This document shows positions 1 through 6,176 of a stretch of 6,176 nt of DNA, in pieces; positions within the stretch are counted from its first letter, which is position 1, and the number at the start of each line of letters is the position of its first letter. The stretch lies in contig CAMPKL010000245.1 of the NCBI GenBank assembly GCA_946887065.1, positions 1-6,176 of the forward strand, read 5' to 3'. This DNA comes from an uncultured Bryobacterales bacterium (GTDB lineage Bacteria > Acidobacteriota > Terriglobia > Bryobacterales > UBA6623). The notes beneath the pieces were generated by a model, which saw only the letters and a program-made list of their open reading frames with translations, ran no database searches and had not been told where the DNA came from. The translations under genes and the position numbers were made by a program.

Positions 1-3000
1 GTCGGCAGGTCCCAACTCGCCTGTGGCGGCGCCGGGGTCATTCAGGGCCCCACCGCCGGTGAAGAAGAGCGACAAAGCCTCACCTTTATCTGCGGGATTG
101 GCAGCGGTCACGCGCGAGCCATCGTCAGCGTGCAACACGGCGCCGATTTTCCCTTGTCCTTGCGGCTCCTCAAAGATGCCAGGCTGAACGGAGAAAATCG
201 GCACATTCTGGATAGTCGTCTTGGTTCCGTTGTTTTCCACCTCGACAGGGACCAATTGTCCCGGCGCTATCTCGAACGGTACTTGGAAGTTGATTTGTTC
301 AAGGGATCCGGGAACGAAGGCGAGGAGCGGTGCGGGAATGCCGTTGATGCGAACCATAGTTCCGTTGAAGCTGGTTGCTCCGGCGGGCAGTTCGTTATCG
401 CTGTTCGCCTCCATGAGGCCGGTGCCGAATAGGGTGGCGAGACCTCCGGGGACGATGCCGGGGCGGAAGGAAGCAGCGTTGACGAGCGAATTCGCGGTGA
501 ACTCGGGCTTACGCCCGATGACGCCAAACGTCACGTCCTCGGAGACGGTGCCGGAGGATACGGTCGCCGTAACCATGGCCGCGGTCGTTTGCTGCTGCGC
601 GGCGCCCTGCTCGGTTAGACCCTGCACGGGAAGCAGTTCGACCCGCGCAATGGCGCGACCGTCGAGATCGGCATTGGTGATGAGGGGATTGGCCGCGGTT
701 CCGGCCCCTACTGGATGGAAGAGAAGCGTCGGGGGACCGCTGAAGGTAACGACGGATCCGGCCGCTGGCTCGCTGTCTTCGAACAAGAGAACGGAGATTG
801 GCGCAGACAGCACGCCAGGCGTAAGACTCTGGCCTTGTCCCGAGAACAAGGTGATCTCGTCGGGTTCGGGGCCGAGCGCGTCGATGTTGAAGGTCGCGGT
901 GAGTTCGCCGACCGAGGCTCGAATGACGACCGCGCCCGCTAGGGCTCCGAGAGCAACGGTCGCGCTTGAACCGGTCGAGGTCGTCAGGGCGCTTACTGAC
1001 GCGGCCCCGCTAACGACTTTCCAGTCGACAAGCGGGAATGGAATCGCGTGGCCGGAGTCATCAAAAACGGTGACTTCTAGCGGGTCGGCGAGCGCCGTGA
1101 AGATCTTGCCCTCCTGCCCATCATTCTTTTTTGTAAGGAATGAGGGCTCCTCTTGGGTAATTTCGACGCTGTAGGATGTTGTCGGTAGTCCAGGCCCGAT
1201 CGCCTGAACCTGAACGACAGCCGTTCCGGCATACGGTCCGGTGGTAGCGACAATCTGACGCGGAACGTCAGGAAACTCTGATGAAGAACGCGGACTCAGA
1301 AACAGCGGCGGGCCGCTGATGCGCGTCGCCTCAGCAACAACCGGAAAGACGATAGGGGTCGTGTCGTTGATGACTTGATAGTTCAGAGGAGCCAGCAAGG
1401 GAACCCCTGTCCCGGCCGTTTGACCATCGCCGGAAAGGTTTTCGATGTCGGTTCCATTGGCTCCGGTGAAGGCGATGAAATTGAACCGTTGGAGACTCCG
1501 ATCGAGCCCGAGTTCTTCGGAAAACTGGAGAGCGCTCAAGACGATTGAGCCCTCCTTCGAGATTGCGCCCGCAGGCAAGGCAGTGGAGCGGCACTCGACG
1601 GATGCGAATCCAAAGGCATTGACTGTGGCGGCTCCAATGCAGGCCCCTGAGATGGCGCTCGCACTTAAGACGGTGCCATTAGCGATCGGCTTCCCGTTGG
1701 CTCGCGTTGCTGAAACGACAAGCTTCTGGGGCAAGGTTTGGTTGGGGTTCGTAAGCTGGTTTTCGCTAGATACCGCCTTGATGCCAAGGGCGTGCACAAC
1801 TCTCACGTCGAAGAATACCGGGCGAACGTTCGAGGCGGTCGCGGACAGAAAGGCTTGTTGGATCTCTTCGCTCGGCGTGCCGAAGTTCGCTCGGGGAGGG
1901 AGGCGGACCGTCACTGTGGCGATTCCTTGGTCGTTCGTCTTGATGCGATTAGCGGGCTTAAACTGAAAGCCCAGCCCTCCCAGATCTTCGAAGAGAACGT
2001 CCTGTTCGATGGCGGGCTGGTCGATGATGTTCTTCACCTGGACGGTGAAAGGGAACTCAAGATCCGTGTCGGGAATACCGAATTGGTGATCCCCGGATAA
2101 TATGGTTAAAGCGCTGGGCGGCAGGTCGTCAGGCACGAAGAGGAACTCGGCGCGCCTGGGGGCCGTTTCCAAGTCCCGGCCTTCCAATTGAGCTAACGTC
2201 TCGGAGTCGTATTTCACAATTTGGTCTTCGGCGACGACGAACAGTTGCTGACGGTCGGGCGACAGGCTTAAATCGATCGCCTCCACACCGAGGGCCAGAG
2301 GCAGGACGGTTACCTTCAACGGTTCCGTGGTGTCTAACAATACCGCCTCGTTGTCCGACGCCCTAATGGCAAAGGTCTTGGTTGCATCCAGTACGACCGC
2401 CGAGAGAAAGATGTTGTCGGTGGACGGGCTAATAATCTGAGATTCGCCTGAGGTCCAGTCGAACATGATGGAGGAGTTGCTTGACTGCCGACCCGTGCCG
2501 CGAACGAGCATGCGGCTTCCTCCCGGTATGATGTCGATCACTGGTTCGGAAAAGGGCGATGGCGCCTCAAACTCCTCGATCTTCTCCAAGTCGTCGGGCG
2601 AAAATTCGACCATTTTCGAGTCGGCGGCTGCGACCATCAGAGTTTCGTTCTCGACGAGCGCCATGTCGGACAGGCCGTCGGTCTCCGGTGTTGTCGCAAC
2701 GACCTCTAACGTTTCGAGGTCCACCGCCCTAATCTGCCGTTGAGATCGAAACCCGCCTATGACGTAGGCGCGAGACGAAGCGTGATTGACAATGACTCTT
2801 TTGGCGTTGCCCCCGACGGAGACCACATCGGAAATTTCATAGCTCTCAAGGTCAATGACGACCAGATTGCCCGCCGCCACCAACAAATAGCTGCCGTCTG
2901 TGGTCACGACTGCGTCGGTCACGCCGGTGCCGAGCGGAATCGTGGTGATGGTTTCTAAGGAGTCGGCGTCAAGAACGGTGATAGCCTGGCTAGCGCGATT

Positions 3001-3219
3001 GCCGAGGACAAAGTAGGTGTCGCCTGTACCGTCTTGGATCACCCTTAGGGCGCCGAGCGGAGCCTCGAAAGTCGTCTCTTGAACCAGCCCTTCGGGCTCG
3101 ATTGCGGAGATCGGTCCGCCGCTGACAGCCGGAAAGACCAAGATGCGATCAGAAGCCGCGAAAAGCAGCGAAGGTGAACATAACAGAACCAACAGCCCAA
3201 GTCGCTGCAAAAAAGACAT
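1..3219 (-). CDS. Large exported beta-propeller / Ig-like repeat protein with Solibacter-type (TIGR03437-like) C-terminal domain, 3' end cut by the window
   Basis: The frame is open for 1073 codons from ATG at 3219 to base 1, with no stop, so the C-terminus is missing. Residues 1-22 form a signal peptide (LQRLGLLVLLCSPSLLFAAS). Cys14 follows Leu-Leu, so it is not a convincing lipobox. Residues about 25-350 read as a YVTN-like beta-propeller of roughly seven blades; typical units begin VIDLESYEISDVVSVGG (121-137) or VLDADSLETITTIPLG (82-97). Residues about 366-900 read as about five Ig-like beta-sandwich regions, near 366-475, 476-586, 592-690, 692-782 and 786-902. Residues about 903 onward match the TIGR03437 domain: LVNAASFRPGIVPGGLATLF (912-931), VRINGIPAPLL (956-966), QINFQVPFEIAPG (975-987), VQPGIF (1011-1016) and LFFTGGGALND (1051-1061). 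The domain is nearly complete; I estimate only some tens of residues are lost. The function is unknown; a surface-exposed binding or adhesion role is inferred from architecture. Start choice: a GGAG motif 10 bases upstream and a signal peptide directly after the ATG. Confidence 0.9.
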   Translation of the reverse strand, partial: MSFLQRLGLLVLLCSPSLLFAASDRILVFPAVSGGPISAIEPEGLVQETTFEAPLGALRVIQDGTGDTYFVLGNRASQAITVLDADSLETITTIPLGTGVTDAVVTTDGSYLLVAAGNLVVIDLESYEISDVVSVGGNAKRVIVNHASSRAYVIGGFRSQRQIRAVDLETLEVVATTPETDGLSDMALVENETLMVAAADSKMVEFSPDDLEKIEEFEAPSPFSEPVIDIIPGGSRMLVRGTGRQSSNSSIMFDWTSGESQIISPSTDNIFLSAVVLDATKTFAIRASDNEAVLLDTTEPLKVTVLPLALGVEAIDLSLSPDRQQLFVVAEDQIVKYDSETLAQLEGRDLETAPRRAEFLFVPDDLPPSALTILSGDHQFGIPDTDLEFPFTVQVKNIIDQPAIEQDVLFEDLGGLGFQFKPANRIKTNDQGIATVTVRLPPRANFGTPSEEIQQAFLSATASNVRPVFFDVRVVHALGIKAVSSENQLTNPNQTLPQKLVVSATRANGKPIANGTVLSASAISGACIGAATVNAFGFASVECRSTALPAGAISKEGSIVLSALQFSEELGLDRSLQRFNFIAFTGANGTDIENLSGDGQTAGTGVPLLAPLNYQVINDTTPIVFPVVAEATRISGPPLFLSPRSSSEFPDVPRQIVATTGPYAGTAVVQVQAIGPGLPTTSYSVEITQEEPSFLTKKNDGQEGKIFTALADPLEVTVFDDSGHAIPFPLVDWKVVSGAASVSALTTSTGSSATVALGALAGAVVIRASVGELTATFNIDALGPEPDEITLFSGQGQSLTPGVLSAPISVLLFEDSEPAAGSVVTFSGPPTLLFHPVGAGTAANPLITNADLDGRAIARVELLPVQGLTEQGAAQQQTTAAMVTATVSSGTVSEDVTFGVIGRKPEFTANSLVNAASFRPGIVPGGLATLFGTGLMEANSDNELPAGATSFNGTMVRINGIPAPLLAFVPGSLEQINFQVPFEIAPGQLVPVEVENNGTKTTIQNVPIFSVQPGIFEEPQGQGKIGAVLHADDGSRVTAANPADKGEALSLFFTGGGALNDPGAATGELGPAD

Positions 3220-3229
3220 AGAAACTAAG

Positions 3230-3233
3230 CTCC
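3230..3233 (-). promoter_or_regulatory. Ribosome binding site of the propeller/Ig protein gene
   Basis: On the minus strand GGAG lies 10 bases before the ATG at 3219. The spacing is slightly long but acceptable. Together with the signal peptide immediately after this ATG, it supports the chosen start. Confidence 0.6.
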
Positions 3234-3273
3234 GAATTGAAGTCAGACGGGACGGGCCGGGGACGCGGATCCT

Positions 3274-3301
3274 ATGATAGCAATTCGCCGTCCAATGCCA
3301 A
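3274..3301 (-). promoter_or_regulatory. Putative sigma-70-type promoter of the propeller/Ig protein gene
   Basis: On the minus strand a TTGGCA (-35, bases 3296-3301) is separated by 16 bases from TATCAT (-10, bases 3274-3279). This predicts a start of transcription near 3267 and a leader of about 50 bases. It lies between the terminator of the upstream gene and the ATG at 3219, where a promoter is needed. The match is by eye, and acidobacterial promoter consensus is not well known to me. Confidence 0.5.
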
Positions 3302-3337
3302 GGGTCGTGGGGCCACGCGCCCAACGGCCTCGAACGC

Positions 3338-3369
3338 AAAAAAGAAGGGCTCTCTTGCGAGAGCCCTTC
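3338..3369 (-). terminator. Rho-independent terminator of the 541-residue secreted protein gene
   Basis: The minus-strand transcript forms a perfect 11-bp stem (arms 3359-3369 and 3344-3354) with a 4-base loop (3355-3358). A run of six U follows (bases 3338-3343). It begins 22 bases after the stop codon of the gene ending at 3392. The hairpin is symmetrical, but only the minus direction has the U-tract directly after the stem. It separates this gene from the next one as a distinct transcription unit. Confidence 0.93.
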
Positions 3370-3391
3370 CGGTTGACAAGTTGATCTGCGC

Positions 3392-5017
3392 TTAGTTACC
3401 CAAGCTTTCGGTACCACCATCCGTCACGCCGCGATTGGCCGGGATGACCAGAGCCAAGTAGCCCTGTGCCAAAGCCGGGATCCCGCCGCCGAATCCATCT
3501 GTGATGAAGGCGTAGCCGTGAGCGTACTGGAAGTCGCAAGCGGCAAGGACGTAGCCCTGGAAGTCAGGAGCTCCGACCAAACCATGCGAACCGCCAGCGG
3601 AGAGCAACCACACCACCTGCCCGCCAGCTTCTACGTCCTCCGTGGTGACGTCGTCTTCAGGCGTTTCGTCTGAAGTGTCGGTGCCAATGTAGTGGATTTC
3701 GCATCCGCCGGTCTGGCCGTCGATGCCGCTGAGGCCCCAGTCTTCCGAGGTGTTCGAAATTGCCAAGCCGGTGTCAAAGCCGGACTGGTTGGTAACGAAC
3801 GGGAAAAGCAGGGTGGTGACGCACTTGGCGAGGTTGAGGAACTCTTCAGGTTCCGAGGCAGTATCGACGAAACGCGGTTCCGGGTCATCGTCGTTGGAAA
3901 AATCAGAACCGCCCAGCGGGTAGTAGCTGGCGGTAACGGTGGCAGAGCCCGGTTCGGGAACCTCATCATCGTCATCCAGAGCCCAATCAACGGTGAAGGG
4001 AACTTCCACTTCCTCGCGGAAGTTCGGATCGTTGTCGCAAACACCGTAGATTATTTCGGCGTTTCCGTCGCTGTCGACATCGACCGCCGCATCACCCACG
4101 GCTCCGCCGCACAAGGCAATGTCGCCGTCCGTGTCGCCGCCGATGAGCGAGAGGATCAACTCTCCAGTACCGAATATAGTTTGCGGAACGCTGAGGTTTA
4201 CGTTCGCGGGAACACCGCTGATATTCAGGAGGAACTGAGTCTCCTGGCTGGCGCCGGCGCCATTGTTCGAGCCAGTCGCGAAGTAGCCGGATTCCCAGAA
4301 GGTGTTCTTGGCGTCAGAAGGAGTACCTTGGGTCTTCCAAGCCGAAGCGAAACCTTCGCGAAGCGTGAGAACAGGATCGTCTTCGCCGTCATCATCGGAA
4401 TCGAATTCGACGCACTGAAGGCCATCAATCTTGTTGTCGACACCCTCGGAAATGAGGCTCAAGCGGCTGAAGCCGACTGTCACCGAACCCACCGGCACGC
4501 CCAGCGTGGACGGGGGCTCCGTCGACACAATGGCGTCGATCGTGATCACGTTGCCCTCAGAGGGCAGGCCCAACTGGGTCACGTTGCCGCGGATCGAGCT
4601 GATGCGGATGACAGTCGTATCCGGATTGCCGTTAAATCCCGGAAAGGGGACGTTGACGTCGTCAAACGCAATTTCTTTATTGGCCGTGCGGACGCCGTAC
4701 AACTGGGGAACATCATTGACGATCAGCCGGGCGTCTGTCGTGTCGTCGCCCTGACCAAAATCGATGTTGTTAGTGACATTCACCGGCAGGTTGACGATGA
4801 TGTTGACCTGCTTGCTGGGCCAGGGGGCCGCAACCAGGTCGTCGTCAGCTGCAACGCACTCGATGTTGATATCACCCAAGAGCTCTGCTTTGCCTTCGGC
4901 GCGCACGTTCTGCAGCGTGCCTGCAAGCGAGCAGCTCAAGTCTTGCGCAAAAGCGCCGCCGGCGACCAAGAGGCCGAGGGCGAGCAACTGAAGCGCTCTA
5001 TGTCTGATAGCTACCAT
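3392..5017 (-). CDS. Secreted protein of unknown function with acidic calcium-loop-like motifs and acidobacterial-type N- and C-terminal modules (541 aa)
   Basis: Residues 1-25 are a signal peptide ending AFA-Q. The mature protein is rich in Asp and Glu and has eight cysteines (29, 54, 202, 303, 327, 399, 439, 494). Residues 29-60 hold C-x(n)-VRAEGKAELLGDINIEC, an N-terminal module I recall from other secreted acidobacterial proteins. Acidic loops DSDDDGEDD (206-214), DTDGD (295-299) and DVDSDGNAEI (313-322) resemble calcium-binding loops of FG-GAP or dockerin type, although the 12th ligand position of the last one is Tyr. Residues about 400-526 form a separate module: LLFPFVTNQSGFDTGLAISN (403-422), FQGYVLAACDFQYAHGYAF (486-504) and AQGYLALVIPA (517-527). 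I recall this module from acidobacterial proteins but cannot name a Pfam family. No enzyme signature is visible. The frame extends upstream to an ATG at 5137, but that codon starts inside the predicted -10 box. The ATG at 5017 has AAGGAG six bases upstream and is followed by the signal peptide. The gene is monocistronic, between its own promoter and a strong terminator. Delivery through the neighbouring type II system is possible but unproven. Confidence 0.92.
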   Translation of the reverse strand: MVAIRHRALQLLALGLLVAGGAFAQDLSCSLAGTLQNVRAEGKAELLGDINIECVAADDDLVAAPWPSKQVNIIVNLPVNVTNNIDFGQGDDTTDARLIVNDVPQLYGVRTANKEIAFDDVNVPFPGFNGNPDTTVIRISSIRGNVTQLGLPSEGNVITIDAIVSTEPPSTLGVPVGSVTVGFSRLSLISEGVDNKIDGLQCVEFDSDDDGEDDPVLTLREGFASAWKTQGTPSDAKNTFWESGYFATGSNNGAGASQETQFLLNISGVPANVNLSVPQTIFGTGELILSLIGGDTDGDIALCGGAVGDAAVDVDSDGNAEIIYGVCDNDPNFREEVEVPFTVDWALDDDDEVPEPGSATVTASYYPLGGSDFSNDDDPEPRFVDTASEPEEFLNLAKCVTTLLFPFVTNQSGFDTGLAISNTSEDWGLSGIDGQTGGCEIHYIGTDTSDETPEDDVTTEDVEAGGQVVWLLSAGGSHGLVGAPDFQGYVLAACDFQYAHGYAFITDGFGGGIPALAQGYLALVIPANRGVTDGGTESLGN

Positions 5018-5023
5018 TTCACT

Positions 5024-5029
5024 CTCCTT
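5024..5029 (-). promoter_or_regulatory. Strong ribosome binding site that decides the start at 5017
   Basis: On the minus strand AAGGAG lies 6 bases before ATG at 5017, a near-ideal Shine-Dalgarno arrangement. It favours this start over the ATG at 5137, which would add 40 residues before the signal peptide and start within the -10 box. Confidence 0.85.
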
Positions 5030-5051
5030 CTCCCACAAGAAGTAACTTCTT
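5024..5051 (-). promoter_or_regulatory. Possible leader switch: two competing hairpins at the ribosome binding site
   Basis: On the minus strand AAGAAG (5046-5051), a TTA loop and CTTCTT (5037-5042) form a perfect 6-bp hairpin. The same CTTCTT can instead pair with the ribosome binding site AAGGAG (5024-5029) across a 7-base loop, with one G-U pair. The pairings are mutually exclusive, giving an anti-SD and anti-anti-SD arrangement. The stems are short and A/U-rich, so this could be chance complementarity of a purine-rich site; no known riboswitch family is recognised. Confidence 0.3.
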
Positions 5052-5098
5052 ATCGAGTCCTCGCCCCCTGGCTCAGACTCTAAAACATGGACAGCGCC

Positions 5099-5129
5099 GG
5101 TACGTACCAGCCCGTCCGATCTACGTAGA
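5099..5129. repeat. Pair of TACGTA-core palindromes just downstream of a promoter (candidate operator pair)
   Basis: GGTACGTACC (5099-5108) and TCTACGTAGA (5120-5129) are both perfect 10-bp palindromes and share the central TACGTA. Their centres (5103.5 and 5124.5) are 21 bp apart, about two helical turns, so dimers bound at both would sit on the same face of the DNA. The upstream palindrome starts right at the predicted transcription start near 5130. The regulator is unknown. Confidence 0.5.
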
Positions 5130-5136
5130 CCTGCCA

Positions 5137-5166
5137 AGTATAGACCAAATCGAGTGTTTGTCTCAA
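5137..5166 (-). promoter_or_regulatory. Predicted sigma-70-type promoter of the secreted protein gene
   Basis: On the minus strand TTGAGA (-35, 5161-5166) and TATACT (-10, 5137-5142) are separated by 18 bases. Each hexamer has five of six consensus bases. The predicted start is near 5130, giving a leader of about 113 bases to the ATG at 5017. It is the best promoter-like match I found in the gap. Confidence 0.65.
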
Positions 5167-5275
5167 TCAGAAGATGATCTATACGTTCTTTGAGCCGGAA
5201 AACTTACCCACAGCGCCTCCGAGCGGGCGACTCAGAGGCAATCTCCCGACTGCAAGCCGAAAGTACCATAGGGCT

Positions 5276-5303
5276 AAAAAGGCCGTCAATACGTCAAATT
5301 GAC
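5276..5303 (-). terminator. Weak terminator-like hairpin downstream of the secretin
   Basis: On the minus strand GTCAAT (5298-5303) and ATTGAC (5285-5290) form a perfect 6-bp stem with a 7-base loop. GGCC and five U (5276-5280) follow. The stem is short and AT-rich and the U-run is offset by four bases, so termination may be inefficient. It begins 20 bases after the secretin stop codon, the expected place. Confidence 0.35.
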
Positions 5304-5323
5304 ACGGATCTGAGTCGAAATAC

Positions 5324-6176
5324 CTAGTTCTGAAGCATTATGGACTGCAGCCGACGCATGCGGTCTTTGAGTTCGTTGCTCATGGTGACGACTTCGGTTT
5401 CGTCGTAGATTACCCGGGGGGTGATCAGGATGATGAGCTCGGTTTTGCGCTGGGACCTGCTGGTACCGCCGAACGCTGCGCCAATGATCGGGATGCGACC
5501 CAGGCCAGGGACCCGAGACTGGCCATAGTCCTGGTGCTCCTGAATAATGCCGCCGATGGCGACGGTATCGCCGTCGGCAACAGTTACCTGCGTCTGCACG
5601 TTGCGGCGCTCGATTGACGGCGATTCTATAGCGCCCGGCGGAGGCCCTGGCGAGCTGACTTCTTGATTGATTTGCATGGTCACGATGCCGGAGGCGTTCA
5701 CGCGCGGCGTGATTGAGAGGGTAACGCCAGTCTGCACATTGGTGATTGTCTGCGTGAACTGGGAATCGCCGCCCGCCTGAACATTCCCGATTGCTTGGGA
5801 AGTAAGGATGGGGATGGACGATCCGACTGTGATCGAAGCAGGAAGATTATCTGTCGCGATGAGACTAGGGGCGGAGATGATTTTGGTCCTGCCAGAGATC
5901 TGGGATGCTGTGAGAAAGGCCCGCAGTTCTCGGGTGTTGCCTAACAGCGCGCCGATAGTAGCGCTGACAGCACCTCCCGCAGTGAATTCCCCCGCTAGCT
6001 TGCGGTCCTGGCCCGTACCTGTCGCGCCCCGATTCTTGAGCCACGCGGAAACGCCGACTGTCAGATCTCCGGACAGACTGACCTCATAGACCTGGGCATC
6101 GATCAGGACCTGCCGCGGCGGGAAATCGAGTTCTTGCAGGGTTTTGTGGATGACCTCGTACTCTTGCTTGGTGGAC
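5324..6176 (-). CDS. gspD: Type II secretion system secretin GspD, C-terminal part (5' end outside the window)
   Basis: The last 283 residues and stop codon of a secretin, the outer-membrane ring through which folded periplasmic proteins leave the cell. Fragment residues 1-34 are the end of the last periplasmic N domain, with PPRQVLIDAQVYEV (19-32) leading into the secretin core. The core (about 80-257) holds KIISAPSLIATDNLPASITV (98-117), GVTLSITPRVN (150-160), the GspD-like MQINQEVSS (167-175), GDTVAIGGII (202-211) and the secretin signature VPGLGRIPIIGAAFG (222-236), ending TELIILITPRVI (245-256). A 27-residue charged tail follows; I see no long pilotin-binding S-domain. The frame is open to the window's right edge. 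A GTG at 5737 could pass for a start but lies in mid-domain. I prefer GspD to PilQ because of the QEVSS stretch and overall similarity to GspD cores; a PilQ or other secretin is the alternative. The gene probably belongs to a secretion operon lying to the right. Confidence 0.85.
   Translation of the reverse strand, partial: STKQEYEVIHKTLQELDFPPRQVLIDAQVYEVSLSGDLTVGVSAWLKNRGATGTGQDRKLAGEFTAGGAVSATIGALLGNTRELRAFLTASQISGRTKIISAPSLIATDNLPASITVGSSIPILTSQAIGNVQAGGDSQFTQTITNVQTGVTLSITPRVNASGIVTMQINQEVSSPGPPPGAIESPSIERRNVQTQVTVADGDTVAIGGIIQEHQDYGQSRVPGLGRIPIIGAAFGGTSRSQRKTELIILITPRVIYDETEVVTMSNELKDRMRRLQSIMLQN

Larger units (their letters stand above)
5018..5323. other. 306-base intergenic regulatory region between the secretin and the secreted protein gene
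   Basis: I see no coding gene here. An upstream extension of the 541-residue frame to 5137 overlaps the promoter and gives no plausible protein sequence. From right to left the gap holds a weak terminator-like hairpin (5276-5303), a stretch of about 110 bases with no recognisable signal (5167-5275), a promoter (5137-5166), two TACGTA-centred palindromes (5099-5129) and the leader with the ribosome binding site (5024-5051). Confidence 0.7.

Noticed and set aside
221..1174. A 317-codon open frame on the plus strand
   Set aside because: It is antisense to the recognisable Ig-like and TIGR03437-like regions of the minus-strand protein. The translation is rich in Pro, Ser, Thr and Ala, as expected from an opposite-strand shadow.
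3160..3219. Lipoprotein signal at Cys14 of the propeller/Ig protein
   Set aside because: The residues before Cys are Val-Leu-Leu, lacking the small residue at -1 required by the lipobox. The Cys is also inside the hydrophobic core, so an ordinary signal peptide cut near residue 21-22 is more likely.
3692..5083. A 463-codon open frame on the plus strand, antisense to the secreted protein gene
   Set aside because: It covers nearly all of a well-supported minus-strand gene with signal peptide, strong ribosome binding site, promoter and terminator. Its translation shows no signal, domain or low-complexity pattern of a real protein. It is open because of the codon use of the real gene.
5018..5137. 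Start of the 541-residue protein at the upstream ATG (5137), adding 40 residues
   Set aside because: The ATG starts within the predicted -10 box, the extra residues would precede the signal peptide, and no ribosome binding site was found for it. The ATG at 5017 has AAGGAG at ideal spacing.
5253..5290. A second promoter on the minus strand with TTGACG (-35) downstream of the secretin
   Set aside because: The -35 is good and an 18-base spacer is possible, but the matching -10 (TACTTT) is poor. The TTGAC partly lies in the terminator-like hairpin, and a better promoter lies closer to the gene.
5324..5737. A free-standing 137-residue gene starting at GTG 5737
   Set aside because: The frame stays open to the right edge and the upstream residues are clearly secretin core, so the GTG is an internal valine codon.

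Overview
The window looks like a piece of an Acidobacteriota chromosome, probably from the Solibacter/Bryobacter side of the phylum. The main clue is the C-terminal part of the leftmost protein, which matches what I know of the Solibacter-type C-terminal domain (TIGR03437). The middle protein also carries end modules that I associate with secreted acidobacterial proteins. This placement is inferred from protein motifs only. The DNA is moderately GC-rich, and all three genes lie on the minus strand.

Reading in the direction of transcription (right to left), the first gene is the 3' part of a secretin, most likely GspD of a type II secretion system (5324..6176, 5' end outside the window). A 306-base gap follows. 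It holds a weak terminator-like hairpin, a good sigma-70-type promoter, two 10-bp palindromes sharing a TACGTA core with centres 21 bp apart, and a leader in which two hairpins could compete for the ribosome binding site. The second gene (3392..5017) encodes a 541-residue secreted protein of unknown function with acidic, possibly calcium-binding loops. It ends in a textbook Rho-independent terminator.

The third gene (3219 down to base 1, cut by the window edge) has its own promoter and ribosome binding site. It encodes a very large exported protein: signal peptide, a YVTN-like beta-propeller of about seven blades, about five Ig-like beta-sandwich regions, then the TIGR03437-like domain.

The theme is the cell envelope: an outer-membrane secretion pore followed by two independently transcribed exported proteins. 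The two proteins could be substrates of the secretion system, but only adjacency supports that. I see no tRNA, rRNA, CRISPR array, insertion sequence or defence system. The long open frames on the plus strand are antisense shadows of these three genes. The most interesting non-coding signal is the promoter-proximal palindrome pair and leader of the middle gene.
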